From positions 1,736,001-1,800,000 of the forward strand of contig CAWCGU010000006.1 in assembly GCA_963795195.1 (NCBI GenBank): 64,000 nt of DNA, read 5' to 3'. A program made the position numbers and the translations under genes. This document shows, one piece after another, positions 25,521 through 34,287 of the stretch (position 1 is the first letter of the stretch; each line of letters starts with the position of its first letter). The notes beneath the pieces were generated by a model that was not told the origin of the DNA, ran no database searches, and saw only the letters and a program-made list of their open reading frames with translations. Origin of the DNA: CAWCGU01 sp963795195. Its GTDB lineage: Bacteria; Actinomycetota; Thermoleophilia; Solirubrobacterales; 70-9.

Positions 25521-27341
25521 TCAGCGGTCGCCGCCTCGCGAGCGGGCGAAAAGCTTGATGTCGCGGAAACGCCGCTTGTTGGCGTCTGGATCAAAGGTGT
25601 TCGTCCCGTTGACCCGGATATCGCCTCGCACGTTGCCGCGCGCCCCGGCGCGGATCGCCCTCTTGACAACACGGGCGGTCTTGTTGTCGACCTTGAAGCG
25701 CAGCGTTCCCGCGACCTTGCGGCCCTTTGTATGGAGGTAGCTGCCGGCTGCCGGGCCCAGGTCGAAGGTCCGGACCTTCGACGCCCGGGTGCCCTTGCCC
25801 CGGTCGGGCTTGAAGGGAAGTATGCGGATCCGGCCCGTTCCCTCGAGCACACAGGCGACCGAGTGGCAGAAGACCCGGGCCGTGACGAACTTGCGACCGT
25901 GTTTGTCGACGTACTTGAAGCGAAGGCTGAAGTGGATCCGGCGCAAGATCGGAATCTCGGGAGGCGGCTCGACGGCTTCTCCCTGGACCTCGACGGCGCC
26001 GATGTCGGCTCCGTCGCCGCCGTTGGGATTGACCCTCGCCGGCGCCACGATCGGAACCGGCGTCTGAATCGGAAGCAGGTGCTGGACCGGTCGCGTCAGG
26101 CCACGCTGGTCGGTGGTGAGGCCGCTGCTGAACCCCTGATCGATCGCGGGGCTCGTCTCTGCCGGCAGCTGAGTCGGGGTGGTGCCGCCGTTGTTGCCGA
26201 GTGCCCCGAGCTGCGGCTCGGTGTTTGGGAAGTCGGAGGTGTGGTCGAGAAAGCAGGATGCGTCGGAGGCGAGGTTGTTGCCGACCGAGATCATCGGGAT
26301 CGGGGTGTTGGCGTTGATCGCGCCGGCGCAGTTGGTCGCGCCCGCCGGGGAGGAGACGATCGTGTTCTGAATCACCGGCGCCGCATTCACGGCAGGGTTC
26401 GGCGGGCTGATCAGGCCGGAGATGTTCGCCCCCCGCAACGTCTGGCCGGCGCCGCCGGTCGCGGCGACGGTGTTCGAAGAGATCGTGGCGCTCTGCAGGC
26501 CCACCGTCGCACCGGCGACACCGCCTCCCGAAGCGGATGCCGAACCGGTACCCAGGTTTCTGGCGGTTGCGGTGTTGCCCGTGATTGTGCTGTTGACGAC
26601 GGTCACGTTCTCCGCGTCAGGCATGGCGAAGATTCCGCCGCCGAACGCCGAGGCGGCCGTGGCGCCACCGGTCACTTCGGCCTCGGCCGTATTGCCGGAA
26701 ATCGTGCTGTTTGCGACCGCGAGCTCGGAGTCCGTTCCCAGGAAGACGCCACCTCCTTGCGCCGTCCGAGGCCCGACGCCGCTGCTTCGCACCGTGTTGC
26801 CGGTGACCACGACGCCGTCGAGCACCACCCTGCAGGGGGGGTTGGGCGGGGGCGGTCCCGCGTTGGACTCTTCGTCGATCCAAATGCCACCCCCAGCTAC
26901 CGTGGTACCGCCACCGTTGGTGATGGTCAGCCCGGAGATATTGACGGCCGCAGAACCAAGGCTGGGATCCTCAGCGCAGATCGAAAGGACAGGTGACGGA
27001 GTCGGAATCGGCCCGGGGCCCTGTCCGCTAATGGTCAAAAGGTTCGCCCCAGGACCGACGATCGTGATGTCCCTCTGGATCTGGTTAAGAGGACTGGTCA
27101 ATTGGATCGTGCCCGTGACGCCTGGGGCAAAGTCGACCGTGTTGCCTTCCAGCGGCGTGCCGAGGGCCATGTTCAAGGTGGCGCGCAGACTGCCTGGTGT
27201 GTCGTCCCCGGCGGTGTTGGTGACCGTGAAGGTGGCCGCGCCGGCGCCGGGAGCGACAGCGAGCAACGCGGCCGCGGCGACGAGTCCGATCCACCCTGTC
27301 CGGATCGCCGTCCGCCCGTCCTGCCTGGGACCGCCCGACAC
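25521..27341 (-). CDS. Secreted beta-helix protein with choice-of-anchor-like repeats
   Basis: A 606-residue exported protein. A signal peptide (WIGLVAAAALLAVAPGAGA) is followed by ATFTVTNTAGDDTPGSLRAT, a typical start of surface beta-helix proteins. Residues of about 130-330 are helix coils with repeated NSTISGNTA and GGGIF units. DQRGLTRPVQ and GGDGADIGAVEVQG mark the usual end of the helix domain. A basic C-terminal beta domain of about 150 residues (LRFKYVDKHGRKFVTARVF) is rich in lysine and arginine and could bind the cell surface. No catalytic residues are recognised. It is followed by the fur operator region 30 bases downstream. Confidence 0.8.
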   Translation of the reverse strand: MSGGPRQDGRTAIRTGWIGLVAAAALLAVAPGAGAATFTVTNTAGDDTPGSLRATLNMALGTPLEGNTVDFAPGVTGTIQLTSPLNQIQRDITIVGPGANLLTISGQGPGPIPTPSPVLSICAEDPSLGSAAVNISGLTITNGGGTTVAGGGIWIDEESNAGPPPPNPPCRVVLDGVVVTGNTVRSSGVGPRTAQGGGVFLGTDSELAVANSTISGNTAEAEVTGGATAASAFGGGIFAMPDAENVTVVNSTITGNTATARNLGTGSASASGGGVAGATVGLQSATISSNTVAATGGAGQTLRGANISGLISPPNPAVNAAPVIQNTIVSSPAGATNCAGAINANTPIPMISVGNNLASDASCFLDHTSDFPNTEPQLGALGNNGGTTPTQLPAETSPAIDQGFSSGLTTDQRGLTRPVQHLLPIQTPVPIVAPARVNPNGGDGADIGAVEVQGEAVEPPPEIPILRRIHFSLRFKYVDKHGRKFVTARVFCHSVACVLEGTGRIRILPFKPDRGKGTRASKVRTFDLGPAAGSYLHTKGRKVAGTLRFKVDNKTARVVKRAIRAGARGNVRGDIRVNGTNTFDPDANKRRFRDIKLFARSRGGDR

Positions 27342-27416
27342 CGTGCAGCGAGAGTACAGCGTCGCAGCGCCGTCGGCAAGCGCTCGAGAGGCCGCGTGAG
27401 CGGGCGGCCGACTCCG

Positions 27417-28376
27417 CTACGGCTCGGCGCTTCCCCTCGCCAACCGGGTACGCCCGGCGACGCGGCGCGCCCCTTCCACGAGGGGCCCCTTGGTGGGATG
27501 GTTTGCGCTGACCGGCCCGGTCTGCTCGGATAGGTCCTCAGCGCCGTCGGGCCTCCAGCCCGGGCCCTTGAAGACGACTCCGAACCTATTGCGCCAGCCC
27601 TTGACCCGCCGCAGGTCGTGGCCGATTGCGATGTACTCGTGGAAAGCCACCTGGAAGACGTTGAAGGTCTCGAGGTTCTTGGTCAGCCCGTATTTGACGC
27701 GCTCGCCCTCGGGCTCGAAGGAGCCGAACAGCCTGTCCCAGATGATCAGGATGCCGCCGTAGTTGCGGTCCAGGTACTGCTCCTGGGCGCCGTGGTGGAC
27801 GCGGTGGTGCGACGGCGTGTTGAAGACGGCCTCGAACCAGCGCGGCATCGTCTTGATGCGCTCCGTGTGGATCCAGAACTGGTAGATCAGGCTCCAGCTC
27901 TGGGCGAGCAGGATCGTCCAGACGGGGAAGCCGACCAGCGGCATCCAGGCCCAGAAGGGGAAGTAGGTCGCGGTCACCCACGTCTGGCGCAGCGCCGTCG
28001 AGAGGTTGTAGTGCTCGGAGGAGTGGTGGACGACGTGGCTGGCCCAGAAGACGCGGCTCTCGTGCGAGATGCGGTGAAACCAGTAGTAGGAGAAATCGTC
28101 GGCGAAGAACAGCAAGACCCAGAACCACCAGGCGTCGGCGTCCAGGCGTAGCGGCGTCAACTCGTAGAGGGCGGCGTAAATGACGACCGCCAGCGCCTTC
28201 ATGCCGATGTTGATGACGACGTTGCCGGCGCCCATCGTCAGGCTGGTGCGAGTGTCGCGGCGGCCGTAGCCGACAAGGCCCTCTACCTCGTCGTCGTCGG
28301 CGTACTTGTAGGAGAAGGCCTCGACGACCAGCAGCAGGACGAAAAACGGGATCGCGTAGAAAAGGATTTGGACCAT
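27417..28376 (-). CDS. Sterol desaturase / fatty acid hydroxylase family membrane protein
   Basis: A 319-residue membrane enzyme with about four hydrophobic segments. It has the histidine clusters that bind a di-iron centre: WFHRISHE, HHSSEHYN, and HHRVHHG, with another histidine in HTERIK. Relatives oxidise or hydroxylate sterols, carotenoids or fatty acids using oxygen. The substrate is unknown. The last 45 residues are proline- and glycine-rich and unlike the core. It is divergent from the HPP gene with a 66-base gap. Confidence 0.9.
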   Translation of the reverse strand: MVQILFYAIPFFVLLLVVEAFSYKYADDDEVEGLVGYGRRDTRTSLTMGAGNVVINIGMKALAVVIYAALYELTPLRLDADAWWFWVLLFFADDFSYYWFHRISHESRVFWASHVVHHSSEHYNLSTALRQTWVTATYFPFWAWMPLVGFPVWTILLAQSWSLIYQFWIHTERIKTMPRWFEAVFNTPSHHRVHHGAQEQYLDRNYGGILIIWDRLFGSFEPEGERVKYGLTKNLETFNVFQVAFHEYIAIGHDLRRVKGWRNRFGVVFKGPGWRPDGAEDLSEQTGPVSANHPTKGPLVEGARRVAGRTRLARGSAEP

Positions 28377-28442
28377 CGCGTTGCTCCCCCCGAACGGGAA
28401 CGAGCAATTTACCGCTGGACGCGTCCACTAGCTTGATCGCGG

Positions 28443-29084
28443 ATGTTCGGAGCCGAGCAACGCGATATCGACCAGATCGCCGAGTACGCCGACTCCGGCA
28501 TCCGCCAGATGGTCCGCACCGGCTCCCTGGCTCCGATCGCCGGGCGCTGGGGCGTCAACAGGTGGCTGTATGACCGCTGGGGAAACCGAGGCAACGCGAT
28601 CTACACGGCGCTCGGCAGCCTCTTGACGATCGGCCTCGCCGGACTGCTCGCCTGGGCTCTCGGCGAACCGCTCGTCTTCCCCTCCCTCGGGGCGACGGCG
28701 TTCCTGTTCTTCGAAACGCCGATGGCGGAGGTCGCCAGCGTTCGCAACACGCTGATCGGGCACGGCGTCGGCACGCTCGTGGCCTTCGGCTGGCTGCACG
28801 TTTTCGGCCTCGTCGGCGAGCCGTCCGCGATCGAGACAAGCTTCGACGCGGCGCGGGTCGCCTGCGTCGCACTCTCACTGGCCTGCACCGGCGGCATCTT
28901 GCGCCTGCTGCGGGCCGCACACCCGCCGGCGGGCGCGACCACCGTGATCGTTTCGATCGGACTGTTGACCACGCTCCACCAGATCGCGATCCTGATGGCC
29001 GGCGTGGTGTTGCTGTCAGCCGCCGCCTGGGCGCTGAACCGGACGATGGGCGTACCGGTGCCGGCCTGGAGCGACGCCGGCTGA
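28443..29084 (+). CDS. HPP-family membrane protein
   Basis: A 213-residue integral membrane protein with about five transmembrane segments after a soluble N-terminal stretch of about 50 residues. The family signature HPP appears in AAHPPAGATT, with FPSLGATAFLFFE as the other conserved segment. Some plant and cyanobacterial members move nitrite, but most are uncharacterised. There is no strong Shine-Dalgarno sequence before the ATG. It ends 40 bases before the tRNA-derived repeat and so marks the left chromosomal flank of that unit. Confidence 0.85.
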   Translation: MFGAEQRDIDQIAEYADSGIRQMVRTGSLAPIAGRWGVNRWLYDRWGNRGNAIYTALGSLLTIGLAGLLAWALGEPLVFPSLGATAFLFFETPMAEVASVRNTLIGHGVGTLVAFGWLHVFGLVGEPSAIETSFDAARVACVALSLACTGGILRLLRAAHPPAGATTVIVSIGLLTTLHQIAILMAGVVLLSAAAWALNRTMGVPVPAWSDAG

Positions 29085-29123
29085 CACCGCTTGGGCTGCG
29101 ACGCCCGACTCCCAGCCTGAACG

Positions 29124-29172
29124 GATGGCGAGGGGCAGAATCGAACTGCCGACACCACGATTTTCAGTCGTG
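29124..29172 (-). repeat. 49-bp direct repeat, partial tRNA-Phe copy (distal attachment-like site)
   Basis: This is identical over 49 bases to 30513-30561. It corresponds to the tRNA-Phe gene from the anticodon stem to the 3' end plus two flanking bases. The 5' half of the tRNA is absent here, so it cannot make a tRNA. This is the typical pattern left when an element integrates into a tRNA 3' end. Confidence 0.8.
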
Positions 29173-29259
29173 GCCGGGAGTTGCGGCTGGTTGCGGCTGG
29201 CCGGGGAAATGGGCACGCCGCTGGTTGCGGATGGTGTGTTGCCCATCCGTTACCCATCC

Positions 29260-29664
29260 CTACTCGCTCAGCCCGACGGCTTCGAGGGCTTGCTCTGGGC
29301 TGAGATATGCCCGCGCCCGCCGGATCAGGCCATCCTCGAACTCGAACACATAGCCGATGGACTGCTCCACTTCGGCGCCACTCGCCTTTCCTCGCGTTCG
29401 CATTCGCGCCAACACAAGAACGGTGTCGCGGAGATCGCGTATCTCCGACGGCTCAATCTCAAGATTCCAAAGCTCATGCCAGTCCTCCCAGAACTGCGCG
29501 ACCTCTGCCCGCCCCTTATGCACCGCGCCGGTGCCCTCTACCTGACGCAAAACCGCAGACGACCACTCGACCTCCGGGTGACTCGATGCCAACCAGCCTT
29601 TGCGGTCACCTCGATTCCAGGCTGCGAGCGCCTGCCGGACGGCTTCCACATTCTCCTGCGACAT
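29260..29664 (-). CDS. SnoaL-like (NTF2-fold) protein
   Basis: A 134-residue protein beginning MSQENVEAVRQALAAW. It has the cone-shaped NTF2 fold pattern: a first helix pair, HPEVEWSSAV, the KGRAEVAQFWEDW helix, then strands ending FEFEDGLIRRARAYLSPEQA. Relatives include polyketide cyclases, dehydratases and many proteins of unknown role. No conserved Asp/His catalytic pair is obvious. It follows the next SnoaL-like gene by 3 bases and lies within the repeat-bounded unit. Confidence 0.82.
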   Translation of the reverse strand: MSQENVEAVRQALAAWNRGDRKGWLASSHPEVEWSSAVLRQVEGTGAVHKGRAEVAQFWEDWHELWNLEIEPSEIRDLRDTVLVLARMRTRGKASGAEVEQSIGYVFEFEDGLIRRARAYLSPEQALEAVGLSE

Positions 29665-29667
29665 CGC

Positions 29668-30063
29668 CTACTCGCTCAGCCCGGCGGCTTTGAGGGCGTC
29701 AGCGTGGTCCCAGAAGAACTCCTGGCCGTAGATGCGACCGTTGCGGACAGTGACTACGACGGTCCACACGATGTGGGTCTGAGGACCGCTGCCGGTTCCC
29801 CGCCAGTCCACTCGCACGAGGATTCGGTCGCCCGAAGCGCGAAATTCGCTCACGACTTCTATCCAGTCGCGCGCCCAGGCCTCGCGTGTCTGGACGAACT
29901 GCCTTATCACCGCGTCGCGGCCAACAAACGGCCCGGGCTCAGGCCAGCCAGGTGGTGCCCGCAGGATCGCGTCGGGGTCGTAAAACGCACGCACCGCATC
30001 GATGTTCCCGGTGTTCCAGGCCTCAATTGCCTTCCGCACGACCTCCACGTTCTCCTGCGACAT
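29668..30063 (-). CDS. SnoaL-like (NTF2-fold) protein
   Basis: A 131-residue relative of the downstream gene, starting MSQENVEVVRKAIEAWNTG and ending FFWDHADALKAAGLSE. DPDAILRAPPGWPEPGPFVG and the WRGTGSGPQTHIVWTV strands are typical. I chose the ATG at 30063, because the eight codons before it (from 30087) are unlike the family start. It sits first in a two-gene run inside the repeat-bounded unit, with promoter sequence presumably in the gene-free stretch upstream. The substrate is unknown. Confidence 0.82.
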   Translation of the reverse strand: MSQENVEVVRKAIEAWNTGNIDAVRAFYDPDAILRAPPGWPEPGPFVGRDAVIRQFVQTREAWARDWIEVVSEFRASGDRILVRVDWRGTGSGPQTHIVWTVVVTVRNGRIYGQEFFWDHADALKAAGLSE

Positions 30064-30087
30064 CGCCCCCGCAGTATCTCGCGTCAT

Positions 30088-30512
30088 CGACGGCCCGTCA
30101 GCGTCCCGGTCTGGATCGTCGACGGTGAGGCGGCGGTTTCAATCCAGGGGCGAGTAAAGATCGCCTTCCAGTTGTGCTGGATCACCGGAACCAGAGGCAC
30201 ATAGCCGACTGCCGACAACGCGAGGGCGTACCTGGCATAGAGATCGCCGATCGCGTCGATGCCGGCGTCGAGCGAGGAATCCGAAGTCAGCTGGCCTGGT
30301 TGGAATCCATCTGCTGATCGGCACGGTCTCCCGACGAGCCTGCGTGAGGTCTTCCGACGCGTGTTGGCCGTCGGGATCGGACTCTTTCGCGGGGCGGTCA
30401 GCAACCATCTCATAAAGCGTATGCCACGCGAACGTGCCCCCAAGTTGCCCAATCCCTTGCCCACCTACTGGATGCGGCCTCTCGGAGGGAGCCGCAAACC
30501 GCTTTGCCATGC
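30088..30512. other. Gene-free stretch inside the tRNA-bounded unit
   Basis: About 425 bases with several overlapping open frames, none of which resembles a known protein or is preceded by a good ribosome site. On the minus strand the frame ending near 30084 gives SLDAGIDAIGDLYARYALAL, which I cannot place. It may contain the promoter for the SnoaL-like pair and decayed sequence from a former larger element. Confidence 0.5.
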
Positions 30513-30561
30513 GATGGCGAGGGGCAGAATCGAACTGCCGACACCACGATTTTCAGTCGTG
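30513..30561 (-). repeat. 49-bp direct repeat within tRNA-Phe (proximal attachment-like site)
   Basis: This is the second copy of the exact 49-bp repeat, here part of the intact tRNA-Phe gene. It covers the 3' portion of the tRNA up to the anticodon stem. The copies diverge at once on both sides (29123 versus 30512, and 29173 versus 30562). Confidence 0.8.
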
Positions 30562-30587
30562 TGCTCTACCAACTGAGCTACCTCGCC
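30515..30587 (-). tRNA. tRNA-Phe (anticodon GAA)
   Basis: The minus strand folds as a complete 73-base tRNA. The acceptor stem GGCGAGG pairs with CCTCGCC. The D arm reads GCTCAGTTGGTAGAGC, the anticodon loop contains CTGAAAA with anticodon GAA, and the T arm holds GTTCGATTC. The discriminator base is A, and the CCA end is not encoded. It lies between the subtilase gene and the SnoaL-containing unit. Confidence 0.96.
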
Positions 30588-30631
30588 GGGGCGGATAAGG
30601 CTAGCGGCGAGAGTACGAAGCTGGGGGGCGG

Positions 30632-31847
30632 CTAGAACCCCCCGACGCCGATCAACGGCTCCTGCGTCCCATCGAGATCCTCGCTCGGCCAGGTCCAGCC
30701 CAGGTTGCCGGCACCCTGCAGCGCTGACTTCACCTGCGCCGGAGTCGCCGTTGGGTTGTTGCGCCGCGTAGAGCGCGGCTGCCCCGGCCACGTGCGGGCT
30801 CGCCATCGACGTCCCCGAAATCGTGTTGTAGCCGCTCCCCATCCAGGTCGACGTGATGCAGGTGCCGGGAGCGATCACGTCGACGTCCGCACCGTAGTTG
30901 GAGTAGTCGGCGAACGTGTCGTCGACGTCGGCTCGGCAGGTGGATGCAGCGCCGCCACCGGGGGCGCCGTTGAAGTCCGCCAGCGCTGAGACCGTGATCA
31001 CCTCGTCGTAGGCGGCCGGAGTGAATCCGGACGAATCCTCGTGATCGTTGCCCGCGGCGACAACGTAGGTGACGCCCGCGGCAACCGACTCGCAGATCGC
31101 CTGGTGCTGGGCGTCGCCGTCCGTGTTCCCGCAGCTGCCGTCGTCAGAACCCGCGCCGCCGAGGCTCATGTTCGCGACCTCGATCGCCCCGGCGTTGGCG
31201 GTCACGTAGTCGATCCCGCAGATCACCTGCGAGGTGAGCCCGACGCCAAGCGCGTTCAGCACCTTGACGTTCCAGATCCGCGCCCCCGGGGCCACACCGA
31301 CCACTCCGGCGCTGTTGTCGCGGGCCGCGATCGTCCCCGCCACGTGCGTTCCGTGACCATTTTGGTCGCCCGTCCCGAAGCCGAGCAGGCCGCCGCAATT
31401 CGTAGCCCGGAAAACGCCGACGTCGGGATGGTCCGGCTGGACCCCGGTGTCGATAACGGCCACGTCGACGTTGACGCTGTTCGGCGTCCCGTTGATCCCA
31501 GCCGTCGGGCTCAGGTCTGCGTCGATGCGGTCGACTCCGCTGGGCAGCGTCTGGGCGGCGATCGAGACCTTGCGGTCGCGCTGCACGTAATCAACCCCAG
31601 GCAGACGCTCGACCACGCCCGCCACCGCCGCCGGCATCTGCGCGGAGAAGCCGTCGAGAGCCTCGCTGTAGACGAAGCCGACGTCGAGACCGAGGCTCGA
31701 TGTGAGCGCATCTGCAAAGCCGGCGGCCGAGGAGCCCGGTTCGAGCACCACGATGTAGCGATCGTCGGCGGCGCTTGCGCTCGCGGGCATGAGTACGGCA
31801 ACGAGGGCGGTGGCGCTCGCCACGGCAAACAGTCTCTTCACATTCAT
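30632..31847 (-). pseudogene. S8-family (subtilisin-like) secreted protease, late frameshift
   Basis: A secreted serine protease of about 405 residues. It has a signal peptide (LFAVASATALVAVLMPASASA), an I9-type propeptide (RYIVVLEPG to about residue 98) and a peptidase domain. Asp133 is in VIDTG and His165 in NGHGTHVAGT. The serine is in SGTSMASPHVAG. Near 30757-30762 the frame changes by one base. In the second frame the protein continues NNPTATPAQVKSALQGAG and GWTWPSEDLDG, then stops at 30632. Without the shift, translation would run on through the tRNA-Phe gene, which is not credible. The catalytic domain is complete, so it may be active, or the shift may be a sequencing error. Confidence 0.8.
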
Positions 31848-31923
31848 CTCCCTGGGTGCTTGCGGAATACTTCCCTGTACGCCGCCTGAGCGCTTACCCC
31901 GAAAGCCGCAAGTTCAAGCGCCC

Positions 31924-34287
31924 CTACGAAGTGGCGGCCGGATTCGGTGGTCCCGAGCCGCGTTTTCCCACCCTCGGCCGGCGCTCGGACGCGATGGCGG
32001 TGATGACGCCATCCATCAGCTCCAGCGCTCCGGCCTTGTGGAGCGGCTCGTTGAGGTTCCCGCACTTGGGGCTCTGCACGCAGGAGGGACAGCCGTGGCT
32101 GCAGGGGCACTCTGCGACGAGCCGCGACGCGTCCGCGACCAGGCGCTCGAACTCGTCGTAGCCGCGCCTGGCGATCCCGATCCCGCCGGGGTAGCCGTCG
32201 TAGATAAAAATCGTCGGCTTCAGGGTCTGGGGGTGGACGTTGGTGGAGAGGCCGCCGATGTCCCAGCGGTCGCACATCGCCAGCAGCGGCAGCACGGCGA
32301 TCTGGGAGTGCTCCGTCGCGTGCAGTGCGCCGAGCAGGATCTCCGGAGGCATCGCGACAGGGCCCGCGATCGAATCGGGGAGCGTGTACCAGAGCCCCTG
32401 GGTGATGAAGTTCTGCTCCGGCAGGTCGAGCGTCACGAGGTCGATCACCTCGTGGTCTGAAAGGCGCTTTCGCTGGTAGGCGATCACCTGCTCCGTCACG
32501 GATACTGCCCCTACAGACAGTTCGACCTCGTCGAGCCGGCGGCCGTTCAGCGTCTCCTCGATGTAGGTGTCGGTCTCCTTCTTCGGCTGCGTGTACCAGT
32601 CGCCCTCGAAGGGCTCGACGATCGCGCGGCGTGCGCCGATGTCGAGCTCGCGGACCTCGTAGGAGCGACCGAGGTGCAGGTAGACCGCCCCGGGATGGAT
32701 CGTCGAGAAGGCCCGTTCCGCCTCAACCGAGCCGATCAGCTCGCCCGAGGCGGCCTCGACCACCGCAATCGAGTCGGACGACGCGGAACGCAGCGAGACC
32801 GACGAGGCGGGAAATCCCGGGTTGCGGGGGACGTAGTGGCCGCCGCGCCCGCGGCGTAGCTCCCCCAGCCCGACCAACCGCTCGGCCTCGTCGCGCCAGT
32901 CCGGACCAAAAACCGTCTCCTCATCCTCGGCTCCGAGCGGAGCTTCGTAGGCGGCGACGAGCAGGTGGCCGAGCCGGATCTGCTCGGAGTTCGGATCGAG
33001 GATCGCGGCTTCGACCGGGCGTTCCAGAAACTCCTCGGGGTGGCGGCAGAAGAACTGGTCGAGGGCATCCTGGCCGGCGATGTAGAGGGCGATGCCCGGC
33101 CGGCGGCGCCCGGCGCGTCCCCACATTTGGCGCAGGCTGGCGACCGTCCCTGGAAAGGTGACGCAGATCGCGGCGTCGAGCTCGCCGATGTCGATACCGA
33201 GCTCGAGCGCGTCGGTGGCGACGACCGCGAGCAGCTCTCCCGAGGCAAGACGAGCCTCGATGTCGCGTCGCTGCTGCGGTGTGTAGCCCGCGCGGTAGGG
33301 CGCGATCCGGCGAGCCAGTCCGCCGAGGCCCTTCTCCGAGAGGCGCATCTGCGCAAACCGCAGGATCAGCTCGATGCCACGGCGGCTGCGCAGAAAGCAG
33401 ATCGTGCGCACGTCCTCGGCGACGAGGTCCGCGAGCAGCTCGGCCGCCTCCGAAAGCGTCGAGCGCCTCGCCCCGGTGTCCTCGTCGATCAGCGGCGGAT
33501 TCCAGATGGCGATGCGGCGACCGGCCCTGGGGGCACCGTCGGAATCGATCAGGGTGAACGGCTGCCCGACCAGCCCCTCGGCGAGCTCCTTGGGATTGGC
33601 GATCGTCGCCGAGGCGGCCAGGAAGCGCGGCTCGGTGCCGTAGTGCCGCGCCATCCGCGCCAGCCTGCGCATCACGTTGGCGACGTGCGAGCCGAAGACC
33701 CCCCGGTAGACGTGGGCCTCATCGATGACGACGTGGGTGAGCTTCGACAGGAACTCCGCCCAGGCGCCGTGGTTGGGAAGGATCCCGACGTGCAGCATGT
33801 CCGGATTCGTCAGCACCAGATTCGAACTGCGCCGAATCTCCCGGCGTTCCTCACGCGGCGTGTCGCCGTCGTAGATCGCCGGGCGGATGAAGCCGAGGCG
33901 CAGCTGAGCGAGCTTGCGAGCCTGGTCTTGAGCCAGGGCCTTCGTCGGATACAGGTAGAGGGCCCGAGCGCGATCGTCGCGGGCGAGTGTGTCGAGCACC
34001 GGCAGGTTGAAGGAGAGCGACTTGCCGGACGCCGTGCCGCTGGTCGCGATCATGTTTCCCTCGAGCGCGGCCGCGTAGGCCTCCGCCTGGTGCGAATAGA
34101 GGCTGTCGAGCCCCGCTTCGCGCAGCGCTGCAACAAGCTTCGGCGCCATCGAGCGCGGATAGTTGACGCGCTGCGCGCTGGAGGGTGCCTCGGACGAGCG
34201 GGCGGCAAGCCTCTCGTCGGCGGCTCCCGGCTCGATCACGCCCTGCCAGGCGGCGGCGCTTGGTCCGCCGAGCGCGACGTCAGCCAT
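31924..34287 (-). CDS. DEAD/DEAH-box helicase with C-terminal DUF1998 (MrfA/SftH/Hrq1 type)
   Basis: A 787-residue superfamily 2 helicase. Motifs in order are Walker A SGTASGKS near residue 85, VIDEAH, SATIANP, ATDALELGIDIGE and QMWGRAGRR. The C-terminal DUF1998 region ends with a four-cysteine zinc site, ECPCSHGCPSCVQSPKCGN. Relatives are Bacillus MrfA, which repairs mitomycin damage, mycobacterial SftH, and yeast Hrq1. A role in DNA crosslink or bulky-adduct repair is therefore likely. It starts 8 bases inside the end of the folP-like gene. Confidence 0.92.
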   Translation of the reverse strand: MADVALGGPSAAAWQGVIEPGAADERLAARSSEAPSSAQRVNYPRSMAPKLVAALREAGLDSLYSHQAEAYAAALEGNMIATSGTASGKSLSFNLPVLDTLARDDRARALYLYPTKALAQDQARKLAQLRLGFIRPAIYDGDTPREERREIRRSSNLVLTNPDMLHVGILPNHGAWAEFLSKLTHVVIDEAHVYRGVFGSHVANVMRRLARMARHYGTEPRFLAASATIANPKELAEGLVGQPFTLIDSDGAPRAGRRIAIWNPPLIDEDTGARRSTLSEAAELLADLVAEDVRTICFLRSRRGIELILRFAQMRLSEKGLGGLARRIAPYRAGYTPQQRRDIEARLASGELLAVVATDALELGIDIGELDAAICVTFPGTVASLRQMWGRAGRRRPGIALYIAGQDALDQFFCRHPEEFLERPVEAAILDPNSEQIRLGHLLVAAYEAPLGAEDEETVFGPDWRDEAERLVGLGELRRGRGGHYVPRNPGFPASSVSLRSASSDSIAVVEAASGELIGSVEAERAFSTIHPGAVYLHLGRSYEVRELDIGARRAIVEPFEGDWYTQPKKETDTYIEETLNGRRLDEVELSVGAVSVTEQVIAYQRKRLSDHEVIDLVTLDLPEQNFITQGLWYTLPDSIAGPVAMPPEILLGALHATEHSQIAVLPLLAMCDRWDIGGLSTNVHPQTLKPTIFIYDGYPGGIGIARRGYDEFERLVADASRLVAECPCSHGCPSCVQSPKCGNLNEPLHKAGALELMDGVITAIASERRPRVGKRGSGPPNPAATS

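Larger units (their letters stand above)
29124..30561. mobile_element. Putative tRNA-Phe-targeted integration unit or relic, about 1.39 kb
   Basis: Exact 49-bp direct repeats at 29124 and 30513 bound 1389 bp per repeat unit. The complete tRNA-Phe is at the right boundary and a truncated 3' copy is at the left, as expected for site-specific integration into the tRNA. Inside are two intact SnoaL-like genes on the minus strand and about 450 bases with no recognisable gene. No integrase is present, so this is either a deleted remnant of a larger island or a cassette moved by an integrase encoded elsewhere. An unrelated local duplication of the tRNA end is the alternative. Confidence 0.5.

Noticed and set aside
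29173..29260. Remains of an integrase gene next to the left repeat
   Set aside because: The short frame there (MGNGWATHHPQPAAC) has no recombinase motif, so I cannot support this.
30259..30576. Plus-strand frame ending in a MARGRIELPTPRFSVV-like sequence
   Set aside because: This is a familiar false translation across tRNA-Phe and should not be called a protein.
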